Assembly: GCA_003952965.2 (NCBI GenBank)
Contig: CM025852.1
Coordinates: 27,139,448-27,203,447, forward strand
Reading direction: 5' to 3'
Length of the DNA stretch: 64,000 nt
DNA from: Morella rubra
Lineage: Eukaryota > Streptophyta > Magnoliopsida > Fagales > Myricaceae
In this document: in pieces, positions 22,978 to 35,943 of the stretch
Layout: each line of letters opens with the position of its first letter
Numbering within the stretch: position 1 is the first letter of the stretch
Notes under the pieces: generated by a model
Databases searched by the model: none
What the model saw: only the letters and a program-made list of their open reading frames with translations
What the model was told of the DNA's origin: nothing
Program-made: the position numbers and the translations under genes

Positions 22978-25900
22978 ATGGAGAAAAGCTCATTGTTTTC
23001 GGCGGTGATGGTATTCGTGAGCTTGATCTTAGGCTTGGCTTCGGCTCACATTAACGGCCTTGGCGAGCAGTCATTGTCAAAGATCGCCATTTACAAAGCC
23101 ACTCTGGCACTTAGTGAATCCTCCTCCATTAAAGCCCACCCTTCCCTTCTCGGCTTAGCGGTACAACTTCTATACACTATGCTCGTGTCTCCGGAAAGCA
23201 AATTGAGCATTGGAATCTGGTTTTGTTTATGTTACTGTTGTCCGGACTACTGGGGCTTTCATAAAATGCCTTTATTTTTTCTCTCCTGTTATATTTTATA
23301 CCAAACTCATAATACAAAATACAGAAGATATGATTTGACTGGTAGAAAGAAATTATTTTATAGTTAATTTATCAGGCCAAACAAACACCACCTAAATCCT
23401 TAAATCTTTGTCTCTCAAATTATTTCTTTTCATATTTTTTTTAACTGTGTTTATCCTTTCTTCCAATTTAAAGGTGCAAAGTTTGTGATCTGCGTTTTCT
23501 TTGTTCGTATTATTGCAGAATGAGGATACTGAATGGGTACGTGTGAAACTTAGAAACCATGAACCGTCTGCGGGTGATTGGGTTGGAGTTTTTTCTCCCG
23601 CAACATTCAAGTACGTACACCCTGCTGCCACAAACTATCTGGCTTTGCTTTTATTTTATATTAATTGACTAACGTTCGATCGAGTAAAGAGTTCATATTC
23701 TATTAGGTGAACGACTGAGCTTTGTACGTGCTAATTTTGTTTGCACTTCTAGTTCCTCGAGCTGTAAACCAGTGAACCCAAAAGACCAGACCCCATATAT
23801 ATGCTCAGCTCCGATCAAGGTGTGCATCATGTAATTTTTAATCTTAAGAAAATTTTGAAAGAGATTTTGTTCACGCTACTCTGACCCGTGTCTTGAATTT
23901 GATGTTCCAGTACAAGTTTGTGAGGAACTTCGATCAACAATATTTAAAAACAGGCAGAGCTTTTCTGAGGTTCCAGTTGATCAATCAGCGTGCAGATTTC
24001 TCCTTCGCATTATTCACAGGCGGGTTGTCAAATGTGAGTCCCACGAACTATAGATATTTCTGTTGTATTTCAAACTGTGCTTGCACCAATAGATTTTTCT
24101 GAGTGCGTCTATAGGTTTAGTGTATCTTATTGCATCGATTGCCTACTTTCAACCGAAAATGTCAATGATTCAAACAGCTGGAGTACTGATTATAGATTAT
24201 ATAACCATGTATTGCAGCCAAAACTGGTGGCAGTTTCAAATCACATTTCATTTGCCAATCCGAAAGCACCTCTCTATCCACGCCTTGCTCAGGGGAAGTC
24301 TTGGAATGAGGTAAGTACGGTTCTCTGGCAAGTTCAAATGGGCAGTGATGATGAATGCCTAAGCCAACACATTTGATGCTGAGAGGCTTCTTTTCTTAAT
24401 ATAATAGTTTCCTTAGAACAATTCCTCCTGAATACAAACACTCTGGTCTTTCTAGAAAACTATCCTAATTAGTTAACGTAGATCCTTAAATGCCTGATGC
24501 TATAAAACTTTGCCAAAATCCTGGAATCGCAAAATTAATGTCTTCTTACCTTGTGTGACAGTCGAACTTATACATGGTTTTGCAGATGACAGTTACCTGG
24601 ACAAGTGGATATAACATAAATGAAGCTGTTCCGTTTGTTATGTGGGGTCTGAAGGGAGAAATTCAAACTCTATCCCCCGCTGGAACATTGACTTTCAATA
24701 GAGGGAGCATGTGCGGTATGAACAGCTGCATCTAATTCTCATGATTGCAGCATGGTGACAAGTATTTTAGTGATCATCTGGATTGTCCACTTTCAAGTTA
24801 AATGATATATACCGCGAAGACATCATCAGTCATTAACTTCATCAAACGTGAAGAGGTGTTTTAAAGGAAAACTACTATTTTTAACCTCGAGTTATACTAA
24901 TCCAACATCCCATATAGATCAACGGACTCTTTATCGTCTGATCCAGGCTGTTTCCCTCCTGAAGATGAAAGCCAAAAATGGTCCTTGTAATGCATCACAC
25001 TTTATTATTGCCATGTTTTGCCTTTTAAGTGTGTCCAAGAGTTTATGTTTGAACATCAAACCATTTTGTTGCTGCATATGTTGAGAGATTTGATCATTTG
25101 GTGTCTGATTCATGTCCTTTGTTGGGTTTTGCTAGATTTGGAGCATGAAATCTGATCATTCTGAGTAGTACCAAATTTTGAAAATCTATACTCTGTTGCA
25201 TCGTGAAAGTAAAAATTGCAATTAATGCAGTATCATTTGCATGAAGGGGTTTCCTTATTACTCTGCAGGTTCACCTGCACAGACAGTTGGCTGGCGTGAC
25301 CCGGGTTTCATACATACCAGTTTCTTAAAAGATCTGTGGCCGAACTCTGAGTAGGCATTTCAAGATTCCCTTTCCTCGACATAGAACCGTCATAACAGAT
25401 TGAGGATCTAGTCTGAAGGTTGTGATGCATCTATTTTCAGGTACACATACAGGATGGGCCACCTCTTAAATAATGGCTTACGTATCTGGAGCAAGTTATA
25501 TTCGTTCAAATCATCCCCGTATCCTGGGCAAGACTCATTACAGCGTGTCGTAATATTTGGTGACATGGGAAAGGTAAGTATGGTACCGCTTAAAGAGAGT
25601 TTATGAAAAATAAGACAAAGAAAATGAACTTTGTAGTGATCTCGTTCGAGGTCAGGATTCATTCATACCTAACTACACAGAAAGTGGAGCATTGGGAGGT
25701 CTTTAATTAAGAAATCAATAAATCTTAGCTTCTCACCTAGAATATGGCAGAAGCGATGTTATTGTACAACTATTGGTGGATTTACCAGCCAGGATGATTT
25801 CATAAGCATGTACTTCTTATTGGTCTCTCTAGTTGATCAGATCATTCCATACTGCTTTGGATTCTCTCCTTTCTGGTATCCCCATTTCCTGAAACTCTTT

Positions 25901-28126
25901 AGGGGGGTGTATGACCAAATTGGAAGAATGTTACTGTCACCTGGTCTTTAGTATGTTTTTCCGAACTGTAAGGACTGAGGACATGCTCATGCTATTTCTC
26001 TGCTTAGCCATATGCATTCTTTGTATTGGTATTGTTGCCCTCATCCTTACTTCAAAAGGGGGTGCATGAGCTCATTCTATCTGATATTCCACCCTTGTCT
26101 ACCACAACTGTGGATAGAATAAGACAATATCAATCCTACAGATTTTGCCACACACAGATACACTAGTATCAACAATAAGGAACGCGGAATGCACCCTAGC
26201 TGAATTTCGAGTTTCCTCATTTTGAAGTCAGTAGTGTAGTAGTGTATCCATCAATGGAATTGAGATCTCATTCAAAGCTAAGGATATCAAATTAATCTTG
26301 TAAGCATGCATCTACTGACTGCTATCCCTCAATATTAAATTCCAAATCAGCACCGCCATAATCGATGGCAACCAGCTCATAAAACTAGGTTTGTAAAAGC
26401 ACGAGTTTAGGAGGATTATGAACTACATTCATTTTTTTTTTTTGCAGAACCAGAACCTGCATTTTTTTAATTCATTTGCTAGGGCCATTGCTACCATTCA
26501 AGATCAAATGCAAGACTTTCATGCTATTTTTATGTTTGTATATGCTGTTATAAAAACAGTTTGTGTCAGCTGAGATTCTTTTGCTTGTTGCACTTGTACA
26601 TTAACAGTCAACAATTCTTTGTATTTCTTTCAGGCAGAGCGTGATGGCTCAAATGAGTATAGTAATTACCAGCCAGGTTCACTAAACACTACTGACCAAC
26701 TCATCAGGGACTTACAAAACATTGATATAGTGTTCCATATTGGAGACATTTCATATGCGAATGGATATATCTCACAATGGGACCAATTTACTTCGCAAGT
26801 GGAGCCAATTGCTTCAGCTGTCCCCTACATGATTGGAAGGTTTGTGCAATTGTTCATTGCTTACTATCAGTAAAGCTACATATATTTGTTTTGGAGTTGT
26901 ACTTTATGAATAATTCTTAATTTCTCTTGCAGTGGTAATCATGAGCGTGATTGGCCAAATAGTGGGTCCTTCTATGACGGCATTGATTCAGGTGGAGAAT
27001 GCGGTGTGTTGGCTGAAACCATGTTCTATGTTCCTTCTGAGAACAGAGCTAAGTTTTGGTAAATAGCATGTCTTCTTTATAATTATTTCAAGAAATTATA
27101 ACGTACATGATAGAGTAGATCAAGCTAAAAGATACACAGACAAATAATCAAACCTCCCTTCTCAAATTTAATGATAGCCTGTTCTATAACTAGTGTACAC
27201 ACAAGAACCAGGCTACACAAAGTGATGGTTCCCAAAAAAAAAAAAAAGCCACTCGGCCCCAATGATGGTTCAAGTACGTTCATTTTTTTGTCCTCTTTAT
27301 TCTCAGTTTGTGTCCAATTTTTTGAATAAGAACTATGAATATGCAGGTACTCCACAGATTATGGCATGTTTCACTTCTGTATTGCTGACAGTGAGCATGA
27401 CTGGAGGGAGGATCAGAATCAGTAACAGTTCAGATTCGAGCAGCAGTGCTTTGCTTCGGCAGATAGACAGAAACAACCTTGGTTGATCTTTGCAGCTCAT
27501 CGTGTCCTTGGGTATTCTTCTGACAAATACTATGCCGCGGAGGGTTCATTCGCAGAGCCCATGGCAAGGCAAAGCTTGCAAAAGCTTTGGCAAAAGTACA
27601 AGGTGGACCTTGCCTTTTATGGCCACGTCCATAACTATGAAAGGACATGCCCCATTTACCAGGTACAGATTAATGGCAAGCTTTTTCAGGTTCTATAATG
27701 TGAAGCCAAGCACGTAAAAATTTTCATCATGCACACATCAAATTCGCAGTTAGCTTTAAAAGTCTTCCTCATTTTTAATCCATGTTGTAAAAATGTTGTT
27801 TGTACTTTTGTGCCGTGTAGGAGCAATGCGTGAATACGGAAAGATCACATTATTCAGGCCCAGTGAGTGGAACGATTCATGTTGTTGCTGGAGGGGCAGG
27901 TTGCCACTTATCAGCCTTCAGCCGAGAGACACCCCAATGGAGCCTCTACAGAGATTATGACTGGGGATTTGTCAAACTGACAGCATTCAATCACTCCTCC
28001 CTCCTCTTCGAGTACAAGAGAAGCCGCGATGGGAAGGTATACGATTCCTTCACCATAGCAAGGGACTACAAAGATGTCCTCGCTTGTGTGCATGATGGTT
28101 GTGAGCCAACCACCAGGAGATCTTGA
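22978..28126 (+). CDS. Purple acid phosphatase, PAP27-like, with in-frame stop
   Basis: Twelve in-frame GT-AG exons give 618 codons, the size of the large plant PAP27/PAP1 class of secreted metallophosphatases. Exons: 22978-23160, 23519-23610, 23753-23819, 23911-24033, 24218-24310, 24586-24715, 25269-25350, 25441-25573, 26634-26839, 26933-27058, 27347-27662, 27821-28126. A signal peptide occupies about residues 1-23 (LILGLASA). All five metal-ligand motifs are present: GDMG (297-300), GDISY (338-342), GNHE (371-374), AAH (461-463) and GHVH (504-507). However, codon 438 in exon 11 is TAA (27423-27425), inside a patch of local indels (about 27411-27446) that nets six extra bases and keeps the downstream frame. 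Taken literally, the product would lose the last two ligand motifs. It is either a recent pseudogene or a local sequence error. The foldback element lies just upstream. Confidence 0.88.
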
Positions 28127-31100
28127 AGAACTGTACCGGAGCTGATCGCCCGAGTTTTGTTCACGGAGCTACATGTCCCTTTATTATTCTTTATATATTG
28201 ATGCAACGCCATCAATAGAATATTCGATATTTTTTTTTTCTCCTAGGCAAGTTGGGAATTAGGGGGACATAAAATAGAATATTGGATATTATTATGGTAT
28301 TTATTCTTCTTTCCTGCTAGTAGATGTTGCTCCATTAATATCACTTCCTGCTTTTCGGTCATATATTTGTTTCAGTCTTTTGTAATAATAGCCAAAAAGA
28401 AGGGCCGGGGCTAAGGGGCTTATATGGAATTCCCTATTATTAATTTTACCTGAAAATTTTCTTTTTAAACAAACAACAAACCATCGAAATAAGAAAAACT
28501 TTGAAGGCCTGTACTCATACCTATTTTGTTTCTTCCTTTGATTATACTGGTGCCTCGATGTTTTCTACAATAGACTACATATTCTCTCGACTTACGCTAA
28601 TTAATACTTGTTATAAGCTCTCTACAGATACAGGGAAAAGCACGAATATAGGTTAGTTACCCTGAAATTTTTAGGACGCAGAGAATAGTCCTTCTCCGTG
28701 GAAAGATATTCAGATTGACAATGAATGATGCTCTAGAAAATATGGGATGAAGAAAAAGTTATTGTATAGTATTGACAAGATTGTTGAATGAGTTGTAAAA
28801 TATGCTTTAGTTTATTTAAGGAGCTAAGGAATTTATAGTTGATTTTTGAGACAAGTCTGGTTATTGTGATAAATCAGATGCTAGTCTCCTAAATCTGACT
28901 ATCGAGGCTGGCATGGACAATCATTGACTCAGCAACTGGCTGCTCTCCATAAGACGCCGCGTATTGCAGACAACACATTAACCTTCAAGGACGAGATTGT
29001 TGAGATTATATGCACACGCTCAGAAGAAGAAACCATGACCAAGTGTTATGAGTGGCTCAGATTAGACAAAGCAATTTCAACATCATTAATTAAGATAGTA
29101 TGCCTGAATCAATGAACTTCGACAAAGGCATCTTCTAGCGCAAATCTTTACATGCGACGTAGTGTCCCCTGTCAACGCGCCAGGTTCGACTTGCACTCGT
29201 AGTAGTGTATCCCGGACACGATCGTTTACAGTGCGATCAAACGTTCTCGTCTCATAGAATAAGGAATTATTTTATCTTAGATCAGAAGTAAGTGCTAATA
29301 TATGTGTGTGTAGAAATATATATCACTACAAAAGTGTGATTATAATTGATCATCTATAGTCACAACTCAATGACTATGAAGAGATCTCTGAGATTTAATG
29401 TATATAGAATTCAGAGAGTATGTTCATGTTTGTAATGCCCTTATTTTGATCTCATTAGGCTCCAGAATGACGTGTCCCTCGGTGCTTTTTACTCGCTCAC
29501 TTCGTGTTGCGACGACGCGCCTATTATGTTGTACAACAAAAGCGTCTGAAAGATTTTGGACTGTTGTGGACGGTTTTGGCATTTCCTGGATTATTTTGGG
29601 TTTAGATGAATTTCATCTTTTGTTAGGAGGCATCTTTGTTTGTATATAATGAGCACACAGGGAATATATACTGCGCGAGAAGTTCAAAAGAGACGTTCAT
29701 GTTATCTGTCCCACCTTGCTCTGACGCAAATCAACCTCTGAGATACCTATATTAATCACATTCTAAAAGTTATGAATTTCGTATAGAAATAGCCCGCCAA
29801 GCATAAAACAGTCTGTTGCTTACTACAAAGGAAAAAGTGTCATTATTTAATATAGTCGCTATTTATTTAGTCAAATTACTTGAATCAATGAATATAGTAA
29901 TCTCTAATAAATAATAGAAACAGTAACTGATCGCACAAATAATCGCTCATATCACAGATATATTTGTGATATATAGATAGTTAATATTAATGCTTTTTTT
30001 GCTAAGTCATTTTGAATGAATGTTTAGCGATATCAGTCGACAATTCTCATAATAATATAGTAGCTTAAGTTAATATTGAAATTTGGACTGGTGATATTCT
30101 GATGCGTAAGTGCTCTGCTTGGCTCAATGCACAGTTATATTGCTTGTATTATTTGTGATAAATATTAGTCCTTTTCTGTTATTCGGTATCGGTGTGTCCC
30201 TTGCACAAAATGGTGCTACGATAACGATGCTGGTAGTTGGAACGGTAGGAAAGATATTTGGTACCTAGGTGTGAACGAGTTGATGCCTTTTGATATAAAT
30301 GTATTGTATTTTATTATAAGAAAGAATAGAGGGACCTATTATTGTGTGTCAAGAGGTTCAGTCAATTCTATAATAACCACAGACAGAAACGTAAAGCAGT
30401 CAGTCATCAAGTAGTAATTTAAATACTGTATGCATAACACCAAGTCAATTTTAAGAAAATTTTACTATAGCACAAAAAACCTTAGTGAAGCTCCCATATC
30501 ACCAGATATTTGAAGTCTTCTCTGATTTTTATTGTGGTCATAACTATATTATTGTAGTTGTATATTTGGTCGTATTAATTGGGTGATGGTCTAACCCTTT
30601 CCCCATTTAGTGGATCCAATAAGATGCTCAGTGAACTTCAATATTTACTATCTATATGGAGAATGGGTGAAGTACTCGCATAAATATATACATTAAAGCT
30701 GTTGTCGTCGAGTTCCATTCTCGTTGAAGTTCTAAGATGGTATTGGTGTCACGAAAAAATATACTTGATGTTATAGTTTGAGACAACAAGGGCTCCGTGT
30801 ACCGATTCTCCAGTGATCGTGAAGAGCTAGTGAGGAATTAGCTCACTGTGTATCTCTCTATTATGGGTTGACAATTCACTATTCGAAACATTATATTCTA
30901 TTAGAAAGTGGCACCCTTGTATTAATTACGATTCGCTTTCACTATATAAAATAATATTTATTTATTTATTCTTTTTGCAAAAAAATTAATAACAGTTAAC
31001 CCGTTAACCAATAACATTACAGGTTTTTTATGCATTGCCTAAGCTAGCAGCCCGTTTATTCAAGATTAATTAATGTTAGTACTGCATGGTCCAGTCCGTT

Positions 31101-34100
31101 AATTATATATAGATAAAATATGTTATAACCACAAAACACACGATGAGTGTGGACTCGATTGGGCTGTCAAATTCTTCATAACTGTGTGTTCTACGAATAA
31201 ATTACCGAAAGAAATCTGTTTATTCTAGAGTTAAGCTGAACTAATAAAATTATGTCAAAATAAGTTTGATTCCCTCTCCTTTCTTTTTTTTTATTTTTTC
31301 TTTTTAAATTTCTTTTGCATGTTCTGTCTCTCTAATCATCTATATCCTCTCTTCTTCTTTCCTCGGGAAGTCGATAATACGTATTTTTTTTTTTTTCTTA
31401 ACAGGGCTCATAATCGCGATATTGTTCTCCATTCTCCCAACTAAATGATAAAGTTTAACTCCTAGTGCGGTCACATTATTACGCGCCAATCTATCTATTT
31501 CAATACCAATTAGAATTAATATTTCATCTCCGCGCAAACGGTGAGAACGTATCTTAATTGCGGACGGGGGGGGTGTTCCGCTAGTTCCTTGTTCACTGTC
31601 TGAAATTACAGGCTTCAGATCGCGAGTATTAGTGTCCATGGTCGACCATGCGTAAACGTCGATACCAACACCAATTAGCCAAGATTCATAAGAAGGAACT
31701 AAGTGATCCAAATCCATATTAATGTGTGCTCAATAGTTACGCCTCTTCTACCATTATTTCCTGCTGACTACAGAACCGTCTCCGCGCAACTAGTGTGTGC
31801 TCGCAAGGCATCTGTTATTAACCTTATATTATTAATTAAACTGAAAGGTCATTATTTTCTATGTAATGTTTATTTTATACACATTTGTGTTATTGTTTAT
31901 AGTAATGTGTACAATACGTAAGGTAGTGTTGGTGCATTAAAAGATGTGTATATCTTACTATTATTTAATAAGTGAGTTATATATATTCTTAAATTAAGTC
32001 CTTTGTGCTCAGGCGCTCTCAGATATCAAAGTAAAGATTATAAAAGTTCTAAGGTTCATAATATTCATTTTGATACTATGATCGCATTTTGGGAACTGCG
32101 TGGCACGTACTCAGTATTCGGATCTTCAAAAACTTCAGCACCCTTTTTTACACTAGATGTCGCACAGACAAAGTCTTTTTTTTTTTTTTTTCGAGAAACA
32201 AGGGTTCACACCCTATCATCTAATTATTTACCTTCTCGTTTTTTCTTTCTATAGAACAACACCTCAAGTAGTGTCTCTCTAATTCGAAACTAGAGTGAAT
32301 AAAAAATGAGTTGGATATTTTGCGTTGCTGTGTTACTTCGCTCTCCTAACGTCTTTGGTCGTCTGGTAGCTTATGTGTGGATTCTTATTTTTTTATTTTA
32401 AACTCTTCTCTCTTTTCTGCACAATACGAGAATCGTCTATTAGAGTCAGAAAAGAGGTGATTCCCTTTAGTATTTCTATGAAGAAAGGAGAAACACGGTT
32501 ATAGGGATTAATTACTGCCTCTTATCTTTAATTCTTTTTCAAAATGTTGTGAAGTTGTGATTGCTCCGAACTTCGGACCTTATGTGCTCTACGTGATGTG
32601 GATTAGTGAGTATTCGTGTTTACTCCAAGTATTAAACATTCTTACTAAGTAGTCTCTTCCATCAATCTATAGAACTCAATAAAAACTCACTAATATTTAG
32701 ATGAAGAAATACTTAATCACAAATAAAAATAAATAATATACTCTAATCTCCTTCTCTTAGATTTCAACGTCTCAATTTAAGATACTTTATTAGAAATTTT
32801 ATTTATATCGATTCTGTGTAGACTTACATTTTACATTTATTAATCGTATATAAGCTCTTACAAGTGTGATGATTGTTCTGTCCCTGCCATAGAAAATTCA
32901 ATACCACAAGTGAGTTGTGTTCAGAACGCCCCCCAATATAGAGCCGACTCGCATATAACATCGGTCATGAAAGTGCGATAGGCTAAACTTGCTACAATTT
33001 GTCTCCTTTTTGATGGAATAAGGGTGTTGTATAAATCATATTCGATGAGAGTAAGTTCAATCACTTCCAACAGACAGGATATAAGTGAAAGAATAGTGTT
33101 GTCGCAAAAGGAGATCTTCCAGTATACGCAAGAACTCTTGTCATGTGGTCCTCAACAAGACACTCAGATATAAACATAAACTTAGTAAATTCAAGTCTCG
33201 CTCAGGTACTCTATATCGTGGTCAGGTTAAGATGTTAGATACCAAGCCTGGGGCAACACTCCAAACGTGAAGTTATGCACCTCTTAGCTGAGCGCAAGCT
33301 AATTATCTCGTGTACATGCCCGCATGTATGAGAATCCTCAATAATACATGCACAGAAAAACTAGAAGTGATTCTTTCTCTCGACCACAGCATAAGCCCAA
33401 ATCAATTATACGTTCTCAATTAACTCCACCCGCAATTCAGACTACTATTACGGCCTGGATTCTTTGGTATCGCAACTAACCCTGATTCTACCATATTCAC
33501 ATTTTTTGCCAACTCTTATATGCGCCTTCTGAAGTGGTTATGTCCAATTCCAAATGCCGACACGTGCGTGCGTGCCTTAGTGATTATGACTGAGTAACAT
33601 TTTTGATGTCTGAGTTCGCCTCATCTGAAGAATATTTTACAAAAGAGACAAGAAAGAAGCCATGAGATTTAGATTTAATAAGGAAGGTCATATCTGATCA
33701 TACAAGCTATGAGTGATTATGACAGCCAAGACTCCCCACTCTAAGCTCTTCGGCATCTCATTCTCTCGCTCCTTTTCTTCTGTATTTCAACGTAGGAGTC
33801 ATGTCAACTTCTACTCACGTTAACATATCATTTTCGCTTAGAAGCAACAAATTCGAGTGTGGGGTGATTGGCCCCACATGGCGTGGCTACGACAATAGAG
33901 TGAGCCTACGCATATCCTGCGGTATAGGGTGCGAGTGACAAATGGACTGAGTTCGCGATGACACTGAGTAGAGGTTTAATACGGAGTTGTTTATCAACTT
34001 TCTTTAAGAGGACCGATAGAACCATGTCACTTAAAAGAAATAGTAAAGCATTTTGCTTCAGTAACACTATATTCGAGAATCTTGTAAGTTATATAAGGCA

Positions 34101-34619
34101 AAGGGATAAGCGTTTAGAACGCGAATAACAGGCTCCTTAAAATTTCTATTACTTAATAGCCTAATATAGTCATTATGCTTAAGGTTAGTGACTGATGTTG
34201 TTTTGTGGCTGTGCAACTAATTAGTGCCCTGTGCACCTACAGTAGGATGACACCTATACAAAGCCAAATATAATTGATTATGATAAAGATAGAAATATGG
34301 CCGTACATTATAGTTTGTCGTGAATCCCAAGACCGCAATCGACACATCGCTCGGTGGAAGAGCAATAGAGCTTTAGTACGCGCCCGGATGTAGCATCCCT
34401 AATCTATAAATATGGATTGTGTTATGTAAAATGTGTGCAGAGAAAGACTCGCAAAAAGAGGCAGTAAGGAAAGAGAATAAGACCTTGCGTGATCAGGTTT
34501 GAATAGGCTCTAGTTAGAAGCAACTCGTGCAGCTTGCTTCACGACCAAAAAGGAATTTACAGAAAGTCAAGCAGGAATAATTCTGGGAATAAAAAATGGC
34601 GTATAGATCATTCGAGCTC
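28127..34619. other. 6.5-kb stretch without recognisable genes
   Basis: After the PAP 3' flank this region shows no gene, no clear repeat family and no long frame. A CACTACAAAAG motif at about 29326 looks like the start of a CACTA-type terminal inverted repeat, but I found no matching end. A 125-codon minus-strand frame at 31717-31340 resembles nothing I know. Scattered homopolymer runs (G7 near 31566, T15 near 32180) are the only low-complexity features. It may be old scrambled transposon DNA or poorly polished sequence. Confidence 0.5.
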
Positions 34620-34630
34620 ATTATATAAGG
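34620..34630 (+). promoter_or_regulatory. TATA box of the third PAP copy
   Basis: ATTATATAAGG lies about 65 bp upstream of the ATG at 34696. This suggests that the fragment was copied with its promoter and may still be transcribed. Confidence 0.5.
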
Positions 34631-34695
34631 GTTATTTCCTCTTAGTTTGCTTCTCCGGGTTAAGTGACTTTTGTACTGTACGTACTGTAGAAGAA

Positions 34696-35490
34696 ATGGC
34701 AGAAAGCTTCCGTGGTCTAAAGATGTTCACCGCTGTGGTCCTCTTGTTCTTGGTATTTGCTCACGCTAGTGGGCTTGACGAGGAGCACCCACTATCCAAG
34801 ATTGCCATTCACATGGCAACTCGTAAACTCAGTGAGTCTGTCACCATCAAGGCCGCCCCGCAGATTCTCGGATTACAGGTACGAGTACTGTCAATCATAT
34901 AGCAAAAAATTAGAGCTTCTTTTGTGACTTTTATCTTTAAGAGAAAAAAGCAAACATCTACAAGAAGTCGCACCTTCCAAATTAGAAGGTAAAAAGTCTA
35001 TGCAAATGCAGCCTCCAGTACGTGGAAGGTGAAAGCTATTAATAGAGAACAACACTTACAGTGGATCCAAGTTCCAACTTTGTGTGGCACCCATAACACA
35101 ACGACTAATGTTTTTGGTTATAATCTATGTAAACTGATTTTGAATGATTATCTCGAACTTGGCTATTTTGGGATGGTTCTAATTCTGACACTGTATTGCA
35201 TTACTAATCGAGAGATTTGGGTGAGATCACGCGACCTCTTCAAAATACACAATGGTCCATTGAGTATCTCAGAGTGTGTGTTTTCCTTACGAGGAATACT
35301 TGATAGTCATTGTGAGGAGAAGAAAGATGTGCAAGTATTTCTCCTCTAGAGTTGACGTTCTCCTTTAGCATGAGTCTCTAACAAGGCTGTGTGCATACTC
35401 AATGGCGTGACTGTATGGACTGGTGGATGTTAAAAACCCAAATCCATCTGCAGCTGATTGGGTTGCAGTTTTTTCACCTGCAAATTTCAA
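34696..35490 (+). pseudogene. Purple acid phosphatase 5' fragment (exons 1-2)
   Basis: Exon 1 (34696-34878, 61 codons, the same length as exon 1 of the main PAP gene) encodes a signal peptide (VVLLFLVFAHASG) followed by LSKIAIHMATRKLSESV, clearly paralogous to LSKIAIYKATLALSES of the main gene. An exon-2-like block ends at 35490 with DWVAVFSPANF and a GTAATA donor. Its 5' part around 35400-35440 looks damaged, apparently missing one G where a Trp-Val pair is expected. Intron 2 is then interrupted by a copia element from 35642. No exons 3-12 of this copy are found downstream, so it is a dead 5' fragment. It differs from the main gene enough to be an older paralogue. Confidence 0.8.
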
Positions 35491-35641
35491 GTAATATACA
35501 TCTCTAGCTGTATCATTTGGTATAGCTTAGTTAACCCATTACAGTATAGAATAAAGATGCAGTAGAATATAATTTTATTTCTCAGTTGCTTTCGATGAAC
35601 TGAGTGTTTTCCCCAAAGAATGGAGATTATAGCCATGTAGC

Positions 35642-35927
35642 ATCTTGAGGAATGAAGAGGAAACAAATACAGAGGAGATGCCACCGTGTGCCACGATCGT
35701 GTACAGATGTGCCAGCTAGTTTATTCTCTTTTGTTTTCTTATGCTGACATGTAAAGTTACTGATAGCATATTCTTTGTACAGAGTTCGTTAGGATTTGCT
35801 TTTTTGCTCCATGTCCATATATACGTTTTGTACAGAGTGCGGAAGTAACAATGATACACAGCAGAATTTTCTCCCATCGTCTTCAACCTTCTCTGCTCCC
35901 GTAAAACTCTTCTTTCTTTAATTTACA
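35642..35927 (+). repeat. 5' LTR of young copia element
   Basis: Matches 40503-40789 except for one base. It contains the element's promoter region, with TATATATACG near 35817 as a TATA candidate, and ends TTTACA just before the primer-binding site. Confidence 0.92.
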
Positions 35928-35943
35928 TGGTATCAGAGCCATC
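35928..35943 (+). other. Primer-binding site (initiator tRNA-Met)
   Basis: TGGTATCAGAGCC directly follows the 5' LTR. It is the standard copia site complementary to the 3' end of initiator methionine tRNA, which primes minus-strand DNA synthesis. Confidence 0.95.

Noticed and set aside
29326-29336. CACTACAAAAG as the end of a CACTA transposon
   Set aside because: No matching inverted end and no transposase sequence found within the window.
35029-35349. 106-codon frame in intron 1 of the third PAP copy
   Set aside because: Lies between a clear donor (34879) and the exon-2-like block; no PAP or other family similarity.
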